Shown here: positions 51,261-59,740 of the stretch, in pieces
How positions within the stretch are numbered: the first letter of the stretch is position 1
Layout of the letters: every line of letters starts with the position of its first letter
NCBI RefSeq assembly: GCF_019947135.1
Contig: NZ_JAGSHT010000017.1
Span: forward strand, 62,001 to 126,000
Source of the DNA: Occultella gossypii
Lineage (GTDB): Bacteria; Actinomycetota; Actinomycetes; Actinomycetales; Beutenbergiaceae
DNA: 64,000 nucleotides
Direction of reading: 5' to 3'
Notes under the pieces: model-generated
What the model was told of the DNA's origin: nothing
The model's database searches: none
What the model saw: only the letters and a program-made list of their open reading frames with translations
Program-made: the position numbers and the translations under genes

Positions 51261-52452
51261 CGTAGGCGGCGAGCAGGTCCCGGGCGGAGTTCTCCCAGTC
51301 CAGGCCGAGGGCGCGCTCCCGTCCGGCCCGCCCGAGGGCGCCGGCGAGCCCTGGCTCGGTCAGGATCCGCCCGACCGCGGCGGCCCAGTGGCCCGGGTCC
51401 CGGGTGGGCACGAGCAGACCGGTGACGCCGTCGACCACCGCCTCGGCGAGCCCGCCGGCACCCGCGGCGGCCACGACCGGCACGCCGGAGGCGGAGGCCT
51501 CGAGGGCCACCAGGCCATAGGTCTCGGAGTGGGACACCACCAGGACGGCGCGTGCGGTGCGCATCAGGGCCGCGAGGTCGGCCCGGTGCTGCGCCCCGGC
51601 GAACTGCACGAACGCCTCGACACCGCGGGCCCGGGCCAGGGTGCGCAACTTCTGCGCGTACGCGGCGGTGTCGCTGGCCGCGTCACCGGCGATCACGAGC
51701 AGTGGCCGGGGCTCGGGCAGCAGCGCGAGGGTCTCGATGGCCAGGTCTATGCCCTTGAGCGGGTGCAGCCGGCCGGCCACCAGCAGGTGCCCCGGGTCCT
51801 GGGACTGCGGACCCGCGTCCTCGTGGTGGCGCAGGTCCGGGTGGAACAGGTTGTTGTCCACGCCGGGTCCGACGATCACCACCCGGCCGGGTTCGCCGCC
51901 GAGGTGGGTGGTGACCGTCCGCGCCTCGGCGGCGCTGATCGCGACCACCAGGTCGGACTCGCGCGCGAGCATCGCCTCCCCGGCGAGGCGCCCGGGCGAC
52001 TCGGGCCGCTCCCCCGCGGACAGCGGGGTGGACTCCGGGGCCGCGATCGAGTGGAAGCTCTGCACGTGCGGTACGCCCAGGACCCGCGCGAGGGGCAGCG
52101 CCGCGATCCCGGAGAACCAGTGGTGGGAGTGGATGAGGTCGTAGCGCCCCGGCCGAGCCAGCTGTCCCAACGCGGCACCGAACTCCGCCATGACGTCCTC
52201 GTGGGCACCCTTGGGCAGCGGCTCCGGCGGCCCCGCGTCGAGGAACCGCAGGGTCAGGTGCGGGCTCGGCGTCGACTGCTCCGGCTGGCCGGGGTCGGAG
52301 CGCCGGGTGATCACGTCGACCCGGTGCCCGAGCGCGGCGAGGGCCTGCGCCTGCTGCCAGACGACGACGTTCATCCCGCCCGCGTCACCGGCACCCGGCT
52401 CCGTGGCCGGTGAGGTGTGCAGGCAGACGAGCGCCAACCGCAGAGATGACAT
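51229..52452 (-). CDS. glycosyltransferase family 4 protein, MshA-like
   Basis: A 407-residue GT-B glycosyltransferase. The N-terminal block CLHTSPATEPGAGDAGGMNV closely follows the start of MshA, the D-inositol-3-phosphate N-acetylglucosaminyltransferase of mycothiol synthesis. The IHSHHWFSGIAALPLARVLG block, the VGPGVDNNLFHPD loop and the nucleotide-sugar site SHSETYGLVALEASASGVPV are also present. A true MshA is usually 20-70 residues longer, so either MshA or a related GT4 enzyme is possible. The ATG at 52452 is chosen; a GTG two codons earlier also exists. Confidence 0.85.
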   Translation of the reverse strand: MSSLRLALVCLHTSPATEPGAGDAGGMNVVVWQQAQALAALGHRVDVITRRSDPGQPEQSTPSPHLTLRFLDAGPPEPLPKGAHEDVMAEFGAALGQLARPGRYDLIHSHHWFSGIAALPLARVLGVPHVQSFHSIAAPESTPLSAGERPESPGRLAGEAMLARESDLVVAISAAEARTVTTHLGGEPGRVVIVGPGVDNNLFHPDLRHHEDAGPQSQDPGHLLVAGRLHPLKGIDLAIETLALLPEPRPLLVIAGDAASDTAAYAQKLRTLARARGVEAFVQFAGAQHRADLAALMRTARAVLVVSHSETYGLVALEASASGVPVVAAAGAGGLAEAVVDGVTGLLVPTRDPGHWAAAVGRILTEPGLAGALGRAGRERALGLDWENSARDLLAAYVSASGRRPRS

Positions 52453-52542
52453 CTGCACACGGTAGTGCGCTCCGCGCAGGCGGCGCCTGCGCCGCTGCCG
52501 CCACCACGACCCGAGCGATCCGCTAGGCTGCCGAACGTGCTG

Positions 52543-52599
52543 ATGCGTCGCGTGTATCCGAACAGCTCTGGTGTGAGCCGTTCGCCCGCGCGCCTCTGA
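52543..52599 (+). CDS. candidate 18-residue leader peptide upstream of tyrS
   Basis: An ATG at 52543 (or a GTG two codons earlier) opens an 18-codon frame, MRRVYPNSSGVSRSPARL, ending in TGA at 52597. It contains one tyrosine codon (TAT, rare in this genome) five codons in. It is followed 28 bases later by a 12-bp hairpin and then by tyrS. Leader-peptide attenuation of tyrosyl-tRNA synthetase is a plausible reading. A single Tyr codon is weak evidence, and no T-box motif was found. Confidence 0.4.
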   Translation: MRRVYPNSSGVSRSPARL

Positions 52600-52627
52600 C
52601 GTAGTCGGCCGGCCACCCCAGAGTCAC

Positions 52628-52653
52628 AGGTGAGGACCACATGGTCCTCACCT
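52628..52653 (+). terminator. hairpin in the tyrS leader, possible attenuator
   Basis: AGGTGAGGACCA (52628-52639) pairs perfectly with TGGTCCTCACCT (52642-52653), then TTTCGTCGTCTC-type sequence follows. The hairpin sits 68 bases before the tyrS ATG and after the candidate leader peptide. It can act as a terminator whose use depends on leader translation. Confidence 0.6.
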
Positions 52654-52720
52654 TTCGTCGTCTCTGAGCGAGTGGCTGCACGGGTCCTCGCTCGAGCGCA
52701 CCATCGAGGAGGACCCACAC

Positions 52721-53923
52721 ATGAACCACGGCCAGGACGTGCTCACGCACCTGGGACGGACCACCGACCAGATCTTCGGCCACACCGACCTGATCGATCG
52801 ACTCGCATCGGGACGGCCGATGCGGATCAAGTTCGGCGTCGACTGCACCGCACCGGACCTGCATCTGGGCCACGCCGTGAACCTCTGGATGATGCGGTAC
52901 CTGCAGGACCTCGGCCACGTCGTCGTGTTCCTGCTCGGCGACACCACCACCCGGATCGGCGACCCCACCGGCCGCAACCAGACCCGGCCGGTACTCACCC
53001 CGGACGAGATCGAGACCAATGCCCAGGCGTTCCTGCGGCAGGTGACCATGGTGCTTCGCGACGACCCGGAGGTGCTCGAGGTCCGCCGCAACTCCGAGTG
53101 GTTCGGCGAGATGGCCATCGCCGACCTGGTGAGCGAACTCAGCCTCGTCACCCACGCGCAGCTCATCGCGCGCGACATGTTCAAGGCACGCATCAGCGCG
53201 AGTCAGGAGATCGGTGTCCACGAGCTGATCTACCCGGTGCTGCAGGGCTACGACAGCGTCGCACTCGGTTCCGATCTGACGATCGTCGGCTCGGACCAGC
53301 TGTTCAACGAGACCGTCGGCCGCGAGCTGCAGGCCAAGCACGGCCAGCGCCCGCAGACGGTCAAAACGAGCACCATCACCCCCGGGCTGGACGGCGGCGC
53401 GAAGCAGTCGAAGTCACTGAACAACTACGTCGCCCTGGCGCACTCCCCGTCCGAGAAGTTCGGGCGGCTGATGACGCTTCAGGACGACTTGATCGGCGCC
53501 TGGGCGCGCGTCTACACAGACCTGCCGGACGCCGTCGTCGAGGAGCTCGAGAGCCGAGCCCGGCAGGGCGGCGCGGGCAGTCGCGATGCGAAACTCGACC
53601 TCGCCGAGGCGATCGTGGCCCGCTACCACGGCTCGGCCGCGTCCGGCCGGGCGCGGACGGAGTTCACGCGCGTGTTCTCCGGCAGCGGACTGCCCGACGA
53701 CGTCCCGCACCTCACCGTCTCGCCGACCAGCACGGTGCTCGAGATCGTCATCGCTGCCCGACCCCAACTCTCGCGCAACGCCGCCCGCCGACTCATCGCC
53801 GACGGCGCCGTGTCCCTCGACTCATCGCCGCTGCGGGACGGCGGCGCGCGGCCCGGGATCTCCACCGGCGCCATCCTGAAGGTCGGCCGCCGGAACTGGT
53901 TCGAGGTGGTGAGCACTCCCTGA
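52721..53923 (+). CDS. tyrS: tyrosyl-tRNA synthetase with degenerate KMSKS (KQSKS)
   Basis: A class I synthetase of 400 residues that charges tRNA-Tyr. The HIGH-type motif is DLHLGHAV (residues 46-53). IGDPTGRNQTRPVL and IVGSDQLFNETVGRELQ form the active site. The KMSKS loop reads AKQSKSLNN (KQSKS at 228-232, bases 53402-53416). A C-terminal S4-like RNA-binding domain covers about 340-400. The loop is of the KMSKS type (TyrZ-like). The usual housekeeping bacterial TyrRS carries KFGKT, so this may be the second synthetase of the organism. GGAGGA lies upstream of the ATG. It converges with the prenyltransferase gene. Confidence 0.93.
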   Translation: MNHGQDVLTHLGRTTDQIFGHTDLIDRLASGRPMRIKFGVDCTAPDLHLGHAVNLWMMRYLQDLGHVVVFLLGDTTTRIGDPTGRNQTRPVLTPDEIETNAQAFLRQVTMVLRDDPEVLEVRRNSEWFGEMAIADLVSELSLVTHAQLIARDMFKARISASQEIGVHELIYPVLQGYDSVALGSDLTIVGSDQLFNETVGRELQAKHGQRPQTVKTSTITPGLDGGAKQSKSLNNYVALAHSPSEKFGRLMTLQDDLIGAWARVYTDLPDAVVEELESRARQGGAGSRDAKLDLAEAIVARYHGSAASGRARTEFTRVFSGSGLPDDVPHLTVSPTSTVLEIVIAARPQLSRNAARRLIADGAVSLDSSPLRDGGARPGISTGAILKVGRRNWFEVVSTP

Positions 53924-53936
53924 TCGACCGGTGCGT

Positions 53937-54683
53937 TCAGGCGTTCGCCGCCGCACGTCGGCGGCCGTACTCCGCGAGCGCCGCATCGAGATCCGACTCG
54001 GTGAAGGCGGGCCACATCTTCGGCGAGAAGATGATCTCGGCACGGGCGGCCTGCCAGGGGAAGAAGCCCGAGATCCGGCGCTCACCGCTGGTCCGGATGA
54101 CCAGATCGATGTCCCGCACGGGGCCGCCCGGCATCCGCTCACCGATCGCCTCGACCAGGTCCGCACCGTCCAGATCCGCGGCACCGTCCGCGAGCGCGGC
54201 GCGGACGCCCGCGACGATGTCCGCGTGCGGGTCATAGCCGATGGCGAGCGTGAGATGGCCGGCCCGTCCCCGGCTGCCCTCGGCGGCGCGTCGTAGTGCT
54301 CGGCGCGCCCCCTCGGACACCAGGGTCAGGTCGCCGGAGATGTGGACCTGCCAGTGCTGCGAGCGTTCGACGGTCGCCGGAAGCACGGACTCGATGAGTT
54401 CGAAGAGGTAGCCGACCTCTCCGGCCGAACGCTTTCGGATGTTGTCGGCCGAGAGGACGAACACGCTGACATGGTCGACGCCACGCGCCCGGAGCCAGTC
54501 CAGGACCTCGCCGAGGTGGTCGGCGCCCGCCCGGTGTCCGAAGCTCGGGGACAGGCCGGCCGCGCGGGCCCACCGCCGGTTGCCGTCCATCACGATGCCG
54601 ACATGGCGAGGGCGGACGCGCTCCGGTGTGCCGCCGACCCCGACCTCACGCGGCCGCCACCAGTGCCTGCCCTCGGTCCTCAC
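53937..54683 (-). CDS. cis-prenyltransferase (undecaprenyl diphosphate synthase family)
   Basis: A Z-isoprenyl diphosphate synthase of 248 residues. The catalytic VGIVMDGNRRWARA, the SADNIRKR loop and RTSGERRISGFFPWQAARAE (the conserved substrate-binding arginines and the Glu metal ligand) are all visible. Deviations from the common RxSNFLLWQ version suggest a divergent member. It could make a shorter Z-prenyl product and need not be the main UppS. Adjacent GTGs at 54686 and 54683 are the likely starts, since starts further upstream would enter the cupin gene. It is the last gene of the xylA-xylB-cupin run. Confidence 0.88.
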   Translation of the reverse strand: MRTEGRHWWRPREVGVGGTPERVRPRHVGIVMDGNRRWARAAGLSPSFGHRAGADHLGEVLDWLRARGVDHVSVFVLSADNIRKRSAGEVGYLFELIESVLPATVERSQHWQVHISGDLTLVSEGARRALRRAAEGSRGRAGHLTLAIGYDPHADIVAGVRAALADGAADLDGADLVEAIGERMPGGPVRDIDLVIRTSGERRISGFFPWQAARAEIIFSPKMWPAFTESDLDAALAEYGRRRAAANA

Positions 54684-54738
54684 CACGCCAGTATCGGCCG
54701 GGATCACTTGATCTGCGTGCTCGACACCGCGTCGAGGG

Positions 54739-55095
54739 CTACAGCTCTCGGTGGTGCTCGGTCGTCTCGAACCGCCCATCCGACTCCACGATCACCACTG
54801 ACATCGCCGTGGTTGCCCAGGATTGATGCATCTCGCCGACCTCCCAGATGGCCATCAGGCCGGCGGACAACGCGACCCGCAGACCATCGGCGCCCGCCAC
54901 CTGCCCCTCGCCCGCGATCACGGCGAACACCTGCGATTTCGTGGCGCGATGCACGCCGATGGTGCCACCCGGCTCGACGGTGGCGACGTGCACGGACGTC
55001 TCGGTCGCGCCGACCACACGGGGCAGGAAGTCCATCTGCACGCCGGTGCTCTCGAAGGCCTCGATGGTGCGCCGTGGCAGTTCGAACCGACGCAC
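54739..55095 (-). CDS. small cupin-domain protein
   Basis: A 118-residue single-domain cupin. The two cupin motifs are weak but recognisable: GGTIGVHRATKSQVFAVIAG (one His of the usual metal site) and LSAGLMAIWEVGEMHQSWAT (a second His). Some usual metal ligands are missing. The function is unknown; small cupins may bind or isomerise sugars. It begins one base after the xylB stop, so it belongs to the xylose transcript. Confidence 0.85.
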   Translation of the reverse strand: MRRFELPRRTIEAFESTGVQMDFLPRVVGATETSVHVATVEPGGTIGVHRATKSQVFAVIAGEGQVAGADGLRVALSAGLMAIWEVGEMHQSWATTAMSVVIVESDGRFETTEHHREL

Positions 55096-55096
55096 G

Positions 55097-56545
55097 TCAG
55101 CGCTCGGCAGTCAGGGTCATCTCGCGAGCGAGGGCATAGCGCTCGCGCAGGCCGGGTGTGGCCCCGTCCTCGGCGCCGTAGGTCTTCTCCCCGGCGAGCG
55201 GCCACTGCGGGGCGTCGTCCTCACCCAGGAGCACCCACGCGGCCTGGCGCGCCGCACCGTCGGCCACATACTCACCGGGCTGGGGCACGGTCACGTCCAG
55301 GCCGAGCACGCTCGGGGCGATCCGCCGGACCGCCTCGGACTGGGCGGCGCCGCCGATGAGCACGATCCGCTCCACCTCGGCGTTCTGGCCGCGCAGGGCG
55401 TCCAGTCCGTCGGCGAGGCCGCAGAGCAGCCCCTCGACGGCGGCCCGGGCCAGGTGCGCGGGCGTCGTGTTGCCGAGGCGGACGCCGTGTATCGCGCCGG
55501 TGGCGTCCGGCTTGTTCGGGGTGCGCTCGCCCTCGAAGTAGGGCACCAGGACCAGGCCGTCCGCCCCTGCCGGGGCGCTCAGCGCGAGCTCGGCGAGCTC
55601 ACGGTGGGGGCGCCCGAGCAGGACACCCATCGCGTCCAGGACCCGGCTGCCGTTGAGGGTGGCCGTGAGCGGTAGGAACAGGCCCGTGGCATCGGCGAAG
55701 CCGGAGACCAGACCGGACGCGTCCGCCGTCGGGGTCTGCGATACGGCACTGACCACGCCGGACGTACCGATCGAGATCGCGACGTCACCCCGGCCCAGCC
55801 CGAGGCCGAGTGCGGCGCCGGCATTGTCGCCGGCACCCGCGCCGAGCATCAGGCCGTCCCGGCTGCGGGCCTGCTCGCTGGGGCCGATCACGGCGGGCAC
55901 GCCGATCCGGCGCCCGAACGCGCGCTCGAGAAGATCGAACCGGTAGGCGTTCCGGGCGGCGTCGAAGTAGCCGGTGCCGGAGGCGTCCGAGCGGTCCGTG
56001 GTGAGCCGGCTCAGGCCGTCGGTGCCTGGCCCGTCGCCGGCCAGGCGCCAGGTCAGCCAGTCGTGCGGCAGCGCCACGGCCTCGACCCGGGCGGCATTCT
56101 CCGGCTCGTGCTCGGCGAGCCAGCGCAGCTTCGTGATCGTGTAGGAGGCCACCGGCACACTTCCGGTCGCCTCTGCCCAGGCCCGCTCACCGGAGCCGGG
56201 CGTGCCGTCGCTCAGTTCGGAGATCAGGTCGAGGGCCGCCTGCGCGCTGCGGGTGTCATTCCACAGCAGCGCAGGACGGACCACCGCACCGTCGGCGTCG
56301 AGCGCGACCATGCCGTGCTGCTGACCGCCCACCGAGACCGCCCCGACGTCGTCGAGGCCACCCGCGGCGCCGATCGCCACCTGGAGGGCGTCCCACCAGG
56401 CCTCGGGATCCACCTCGGTGCCGGGCGGGTGCGGCGCGGAACCGAAGCGCACCAGCGCCCCGGTCCGCGCGTCCCGGATGACCACCTTGCACGACTGGGT
56501 GGAGGAGTCCACCCCGGCCACGAGTTGCTGCGACGTCGACGTCAT
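55097..56545 (-). CDS. xylB: xylulokinase
   Basis: A 482-residue FGGY kinase that phosphorylates D-xylulose. The N-terminal [40 protein letters not shown] and [16 protein letters not shown] blocks are the xylulokinase pattern. [17 protein letters not shown] and [20 protein letters not shown] carry the ATP-binding region. It lies ten bases downstream of xylA and is followed directly by a cupin gene. Confidence 0.95.
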   Translation of the reverse strand: MTSTSQQLVAGVDSSTQSCKVVIRDARTGALVRFGSAPHPPGTEVDPEAWWDALQVAIGAAGGLDDVGAVSVGGQQHGMVALDADGAVVRPALLWNDTRSAQAALDLISELSDGTPGSGERAWAEATGSVPVASYTITKLRWLAEHEPENAARVEAVALPHDWLTWRLAGDGPGTDGLSRLTTDRSDASGTGYFDAARNAYRFDLLERAFGRRIGVPAVIGPSEQARSRDGLMLGAGAGDNAGAALGLGLGRGDVAISIGTSGVVSAVSQTPTADASGLVSGFADATGLFLPLTATLNGSRVLDAMGVLLGRPHRELAELALSAPAGADGLVLVPYFEGERTPNKPDATGAIHGVRLGNTTPAHLARAAVEGLLCGLADGLDALRGQNAEVERIVLIGGAAQSEAVRRIAPSVLGLDVTVPQPGEYVADGAARQAAWVLLGEDDAPQWPLAGEKTYGAEDGATPGLRERYALAREMTLTAER

Positions 56546-56555
56546 GGGTCTACAC

Positions 56556-57737
56556 CTAGCCGATGAGGTGCTGGATCGCCAACTGGTTCAACCGCACGAA
56601 CGCGTACTCACGCTCGCCGGCGGCATCGGCGTCGTAGTCCTCGAACGCGGTCCGGTCGGCGAGCAGGTCCGCCACGCTCTCGCCCTCGCCCAGGGTGCTC
56701 TCGGACAACTCGAGCACACCGGACGTCACGAACGCCTCCTGCACGGCCGGGTCAGCCCGGTAGGCCTTGGCCTTCTCGGCCAGCAGCAGGTAGGTCTCCA
56801 TGTTCGCCCGGGCGGAGTCCCAGACGCCCTCGAGGCCCTCGGTACGAGACGGCTTGTAGTCGTAGTGGCGGGGGCCGTCATAGGTGGGTCCGCCACCCGG
56901 GAAGCCGTTCTCGAGCAGGTCCACGGTGAAGAACGCGGAGAGCAGGTCGCCGTGACCGAACACCAGGTCCTGGTCGTACTTGATGGACCGCTGCCCGTTC
57001 AGGTCGATGTGGAAGAGCTTGCCGGACCACAGCGCCTGGCCGAGGCCGTGGGTGTAGTTCAGGCCCGCCATCTGCTCGTGTCCGGTCTCGGGGTTCAGGC
57101 CCACGATGTCCCCGTGCTCGAGTTCGGCGATGAAGCCCAGCGCGTGGCCCACGGTGGGCAGCAGGATGTCGCCGCGCGGCTCGTTCGGCTTCGGCTCCAG
57201 GGCGATCCGGAGGCCGTAGCCCTTCTCCTTGATGTAGGCGGCGACGATGTCGACGCTCTCCCGGTACCGGTTCAGGGCGGCGTTGACGTCCTTGACGCCG
57301 TCGTACTCGCTACCCTCGCGCCCACCCCACATCACGAACGTGGACGCACCGAGGGAAGCGGCCAGGTCCACGTTGCGGAGCACCTTCCGCAGCGCGAACC
57401 GACGCACGGACCGGTCGTTTGACGTGAACCCGCCGTCCTTGAACACCGGGTGGCTGAACAGGTTCGTGGTGACCATCTCGATCACAAGACCTGCCTCGTC
57501 GGTGGTCTTCTTGAAGTCGGTCAGGATCTGCTCGCGGGTGGCGTCGTCGCTGCCGAACGGGACCACGTCGTCGTCGTGGAACGTGATCCCCCAGGCCCCG
57601 ACCTCGGCCAGCTTCGTCGCGTACTCGCGTGGGTCCAGTGCCGGGCGGGTGGCCTCGCCGAACTGGTCGCGGGCCGTCCAGCCGACCGTCCAGAGGCCGA
57701 ACGAGAACTTGTCATCAGCAGTGGGCGTGCGCACCAT
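56556..57737 (-). CDS. xylA: xylose isomerase
   Basis: A 393-residue xylose isomerase of the actinobacterial (class I) type. It starts [18 protein letters not shown]. Catalytic and metal-binding regions are [14 protein letters not shown] (active-site His and Asp), [26 protein letters not shown] (metal Glu) and [20 protein letters not shown]. It converts D-xylose to D-xylulose, the substrate of XylB. It is the first gene of the minus-strand xyl operon, divergent from the ROK repressor. Confidence 0.98.
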   Translation of the reverse strand: MVRTPTADDKFSFGLWTVGWTARDQFGEATRPALDPREYATKLAEVGAWGITFHDDDVVPFGSDDATREQILTDFKKTTDEAGLVIEMVTTNLFSHPVFKDGGFTSNDRSVRRFALRKVLRNVDLAASLGASTFVMWGGREGSEYDGVKDVNAALNRYRESVDIVAAYIKEKGYGLRIALEPKPNEPRGDILLPTVGHALGFIAELEHGDIVGLNPETGHEQMAGLNYTHGLGQALWSGKLFHIDLNGQRSIKYDQDLVFGHGDLLSAFFTVDLLENGFPGGGPTYDGPRHYDYKPSRTEGLEGVWDSARANMETYLLLAEKAKAYRADPAVQEAFVTSGVLELSESTLGEGESVADLLADRTAFEDYDADAAGEREYAFVRLNQLAIQHLIG

Positions 57738-57817
57738 CGCGGGGCTCCTCAGTCAGGGTGAAATTCGGATTTGTTGTGCTGCTGAACTTATCCATCGATT
57801 CGGTTAGGGTCAAGGCC
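57738..57817. promoter_or_regulatory. xylA-xylR divergent control region
   Basis: This 80-base, relatively AT-rich gap must hold both promoters and the ROK operator. The segment 57770-57790 (TTTGTTGTGCTGCTGAACTTA) has imperfect dyad symmetry with TTTGTT and AACTTA arms, a form seen in ROK/XylR operators. The arms match at only four of six positions, so the exact site is uncertain. Confidence 0.4.
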
Positions 57818-59014
57818 ATGCGGAGCAACGGTGGACGAGGCGGCGGCGCCGTGCGCCAGGAGACGCTGCGCGAACACAATCTGTCCCTGATCGCCCGGAC
57901 CGTGATGAGCGCGCCGACCCCGCCGTCACGGGCCGACGTGGCCACGGCGACCGGACTGACCCGGGCCACGGTCTCGCGCCTGGTCACCGAACTGATCGAG
58001 GGCGGGCTCGTTGCCGAGGACGCCCCGCTGACGGCCGGGCTCGCCGGGCGCCCGGCCATCCCCCTGCGGCCCGCCCCGGGCGCGGTCGGCGCCCTCGGCC
58101 TCGAGGTGAATATCGACTACCTGGGTGCACGGGTCCTCGACCTGTCCGGGACGGTGCTCGGCGAGGCGACGCGCGAGCGGGACCTGCGCGGCTCCGATCC
58201 GGCGCAGGTACTGGCCGAACTGGGGACCCTGGGGGCCGAGGCGGTGGCCGCGGCCACGGCCGGCGGCACGAGGCTGGCCGGAACCGGCCTGGCCCTGCCG
58301 GGCCTGCTGCGCGACGGCGTGCTGCTGCGGGCACCGAACCTGGGCTGGACCGACGTCACCCCTGCGGACCTGCTCGGCGGCCCGATCCCGGGCGGGCGAC
58401 TGCACTTGGGCAACGAGGCCCGGTTCGCGGCCGGCGCCGAACTGGCCGCAGGTTCGGGGGGCGACTCGTTCCTGTACCTGTCCGGCAGCGTCGGCATCGG
58501 CGCGGCGATCGTGCACGCCGGTGAGTTCTTCGCCGGCGAGCACGGCTGGAGCGGCGAGCTCGGGCACGTCTGCGTGGACCCGACCGGACCCGCGTGCCGG
58601 TGCGGCGCGACGGGATGCCTGGAGACCTACGCAGGAACAGCGGCCCTGCTCGGCCGCGCCGGCCTGCCCGAGGACGCCCGCCCGCCGGACCTCGTCGCCG
58701 CCCTCGCCGTGGGCGACCCGGCCGCCCGTGCCGCGGTCGCCGCCGCGGCACGCGCCCTGGGCACCGCCGTCGGGGCCTTCATCAACCTCGTCGACGTCTC
58801 GGAGGTGGTGCTGGGCAATACGTTCGCCCCGCTGACCGAACACCTCCGGCCCGAGCTCGAGCGGGAGCTCTCCATGCGCGTGCTCGCCGCGCCGTGGGCA
58901 CCTGCGCAGGTACGCGCGTCGGTCGCGGGCGACCGGCCCGCACTCACCGGTGCGGCTCGCGCCGCACTCGCGACCGTGATCGAGGACCCGAGCGCCTGGC
59001 TCGCCTCCACCTGA
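57818..59014 (+). CDS. xylR: ROK family transcriptional regulator, probable xylose repressor
   Basis: A 398-residue repressor. The N-terminal winged helix reads RADVATATGLTRATVSRLVT. It is followed by a ROK sugar-binding domain with LGLEVNIDYLGARVLDLSG and SGSVGIGAAIVHAGEFFAGE. The zinc site is GHVCVDPTGPACRCGATGCLE. The C-terminal NLVDVSEVVLGNTFAPL is typical of ROK proteins. Divergence from xylA-xylB makes it the likely XylR, which releases the operator when xylose binds. The ATG at 57818 is chosen from the family N-terminus. Confidence 0.9.
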   Translation: MRSNGGRGGGAVRQETLREHNLSLIARTVMSAPTPPSRADVATATGLTRATVSRLVTELIEGGLVAEDAPLTAGLAGRPAIPLRPAPGAVGALGLEVNIDYLGARVLDLSGTVLGEATRERDLRGSDPAQVLAELGTLGAEAVAAATAGGTRLAGTGLALPGLLRDGVLLRAPNLGWTDVTPADLLGGPIPGGRLHLGNEARFAAGAELAAGSGGDSFLYLSGSVGIGAAIVHAGEFFAGEHGWSGELGHVCVDPTGPACRCGATGCLETYAGTAALLGRAGLPEDARPPDLVAALAVGDPAARAAVAAAARALGTAVGAFINLVDVSEVVLGNTFAPLTEHLRPELERELSMRVLAAPWAPAQVRASVAGDRPALTGAARAALATVIEDPSAWLAST

Positions 59015-59067
59015 GTGCCGCCCGGTTCCGGCCTCGACCCGGTGGCGATCCGGGCACGGTCGAGCCG

Positions 59068-59640
59068 TCAGTCCGCCGGGAGCGGGAACCCGTCGTAGTA
59101 CACCCTGATCCGGCGCAGTCCCGCTGACCCCTCGCGCAGCTGCGCCTCCCGCCCAGAGCCCACGGAGGTGTGCCGGTCGACGACCTCCTGGACCTCCCGG
59201 TTCAGGGCGGCCAGTTCGGGCGCCGTGAGAACGGCGGTAGTGGACTGCTCCAGGGACGCCTCCACCCACTCCTTCGGTGCAGAGTCGTCGGAGAGCCAGG
59301 CCTGCAGCGTTGCCGCCTGGTCCTCCACGATCGCCGAACGCAGGAGCGCCTGCACCGGCCCGGCGGCATCGTCGGTGCGCTGCATGCTGAACGAGGCGGC
59401 CCGCCACCAGCGTTCCCGCCCCTTGCCGAGGCTGGTGTCCTCCTCGACGAGTCCATGCCGCTCGAGCTGGCGCAGGTGATAGCTGGTCTGGGCGGTGTTC
59501 TCGCCGAGCCGCTCGGCGAGGCGGGTGGCCGTGGCCGGACCGCCGTTCGAGAGCACCGAGAACATCCGGAGCCGGAGCGGGTGCGCGAACGCCTTCATCG
59601 CCGCGGCGTCCAGCCGTGGCTCATGAGCGAGCTCGTCCAT
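59068..59640 (-). CDS. winged-helix (ArsR/HTH_20-type) transcriptional regulator
   Basis: A 190-residue regulator. The N-terminal HTH reads MKAFAHPLRLRMFSVLSNGG, then TATRLAERLGENTAQTSYHL and RQLERHGLVEEDTSLGKGRE, the ArsR-like pattern in which wing and recognition helix are clear. The rest is helical and may bind ligand or dimerise (VQALLRSAIVEDQAATLQAW). No metal-binding cysteine pair is present. The ATG at 59640 follows GAGGGCAAGGAC. It is divergent from the MFS gene, which it probably controls. Confidence 0.88.
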   Translation of the reverse strand: MDELAHEPRLDAAAMKAFAHPLRLRMFSVLSNGGPATATRLAERLGENTAQTSYHLRQLERHGLVEEDTSLGKGRERWWRAASFSMQRTDDAAGPVQALLRSAIVEDQAATLQAWLSDDSAPKEWVEASLEQSTTAVLTAPELAALNREVQEVVDRHTSVGSGREAQLREGSAGLRRIRVYYDGFPLPAD

Positions 59641-59676
59641 GTCCTTGCCCTCCCGCGCGCACGGCGCTATAGTTCC

Positions 59677-59706
59677 AGAGATTTCTCTGCATAGATTCCT
59701 CTGCAT
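59677..59706. promoter_or_regulatory. operator-like repeats between the wHTH regulator and MFS gene
   Basis: AGAGATTTCTCT (59677-59688, AGAGA and TCTCT arms) is followed by two copies of TCTGCAT (59686-59692 and 59700-59706), 14 bases apart. These lie in the 100-base divergent gap and are much more AT-rich than their surroundings. Binding by the adjacent regulator is inference from position. Confidence 0.45.
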
Positions 59707-59740
59707 CGCTTTCTCTACTCAGTCTACGAGGAGCACCATC

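Noticed and set aside
52459-52720. T-box riboswitch in front of tyrS
   Set aside because: I could not find the conserved T-box sequence or a stem I specifier loop. A leader peptide with a hairpin fits better.
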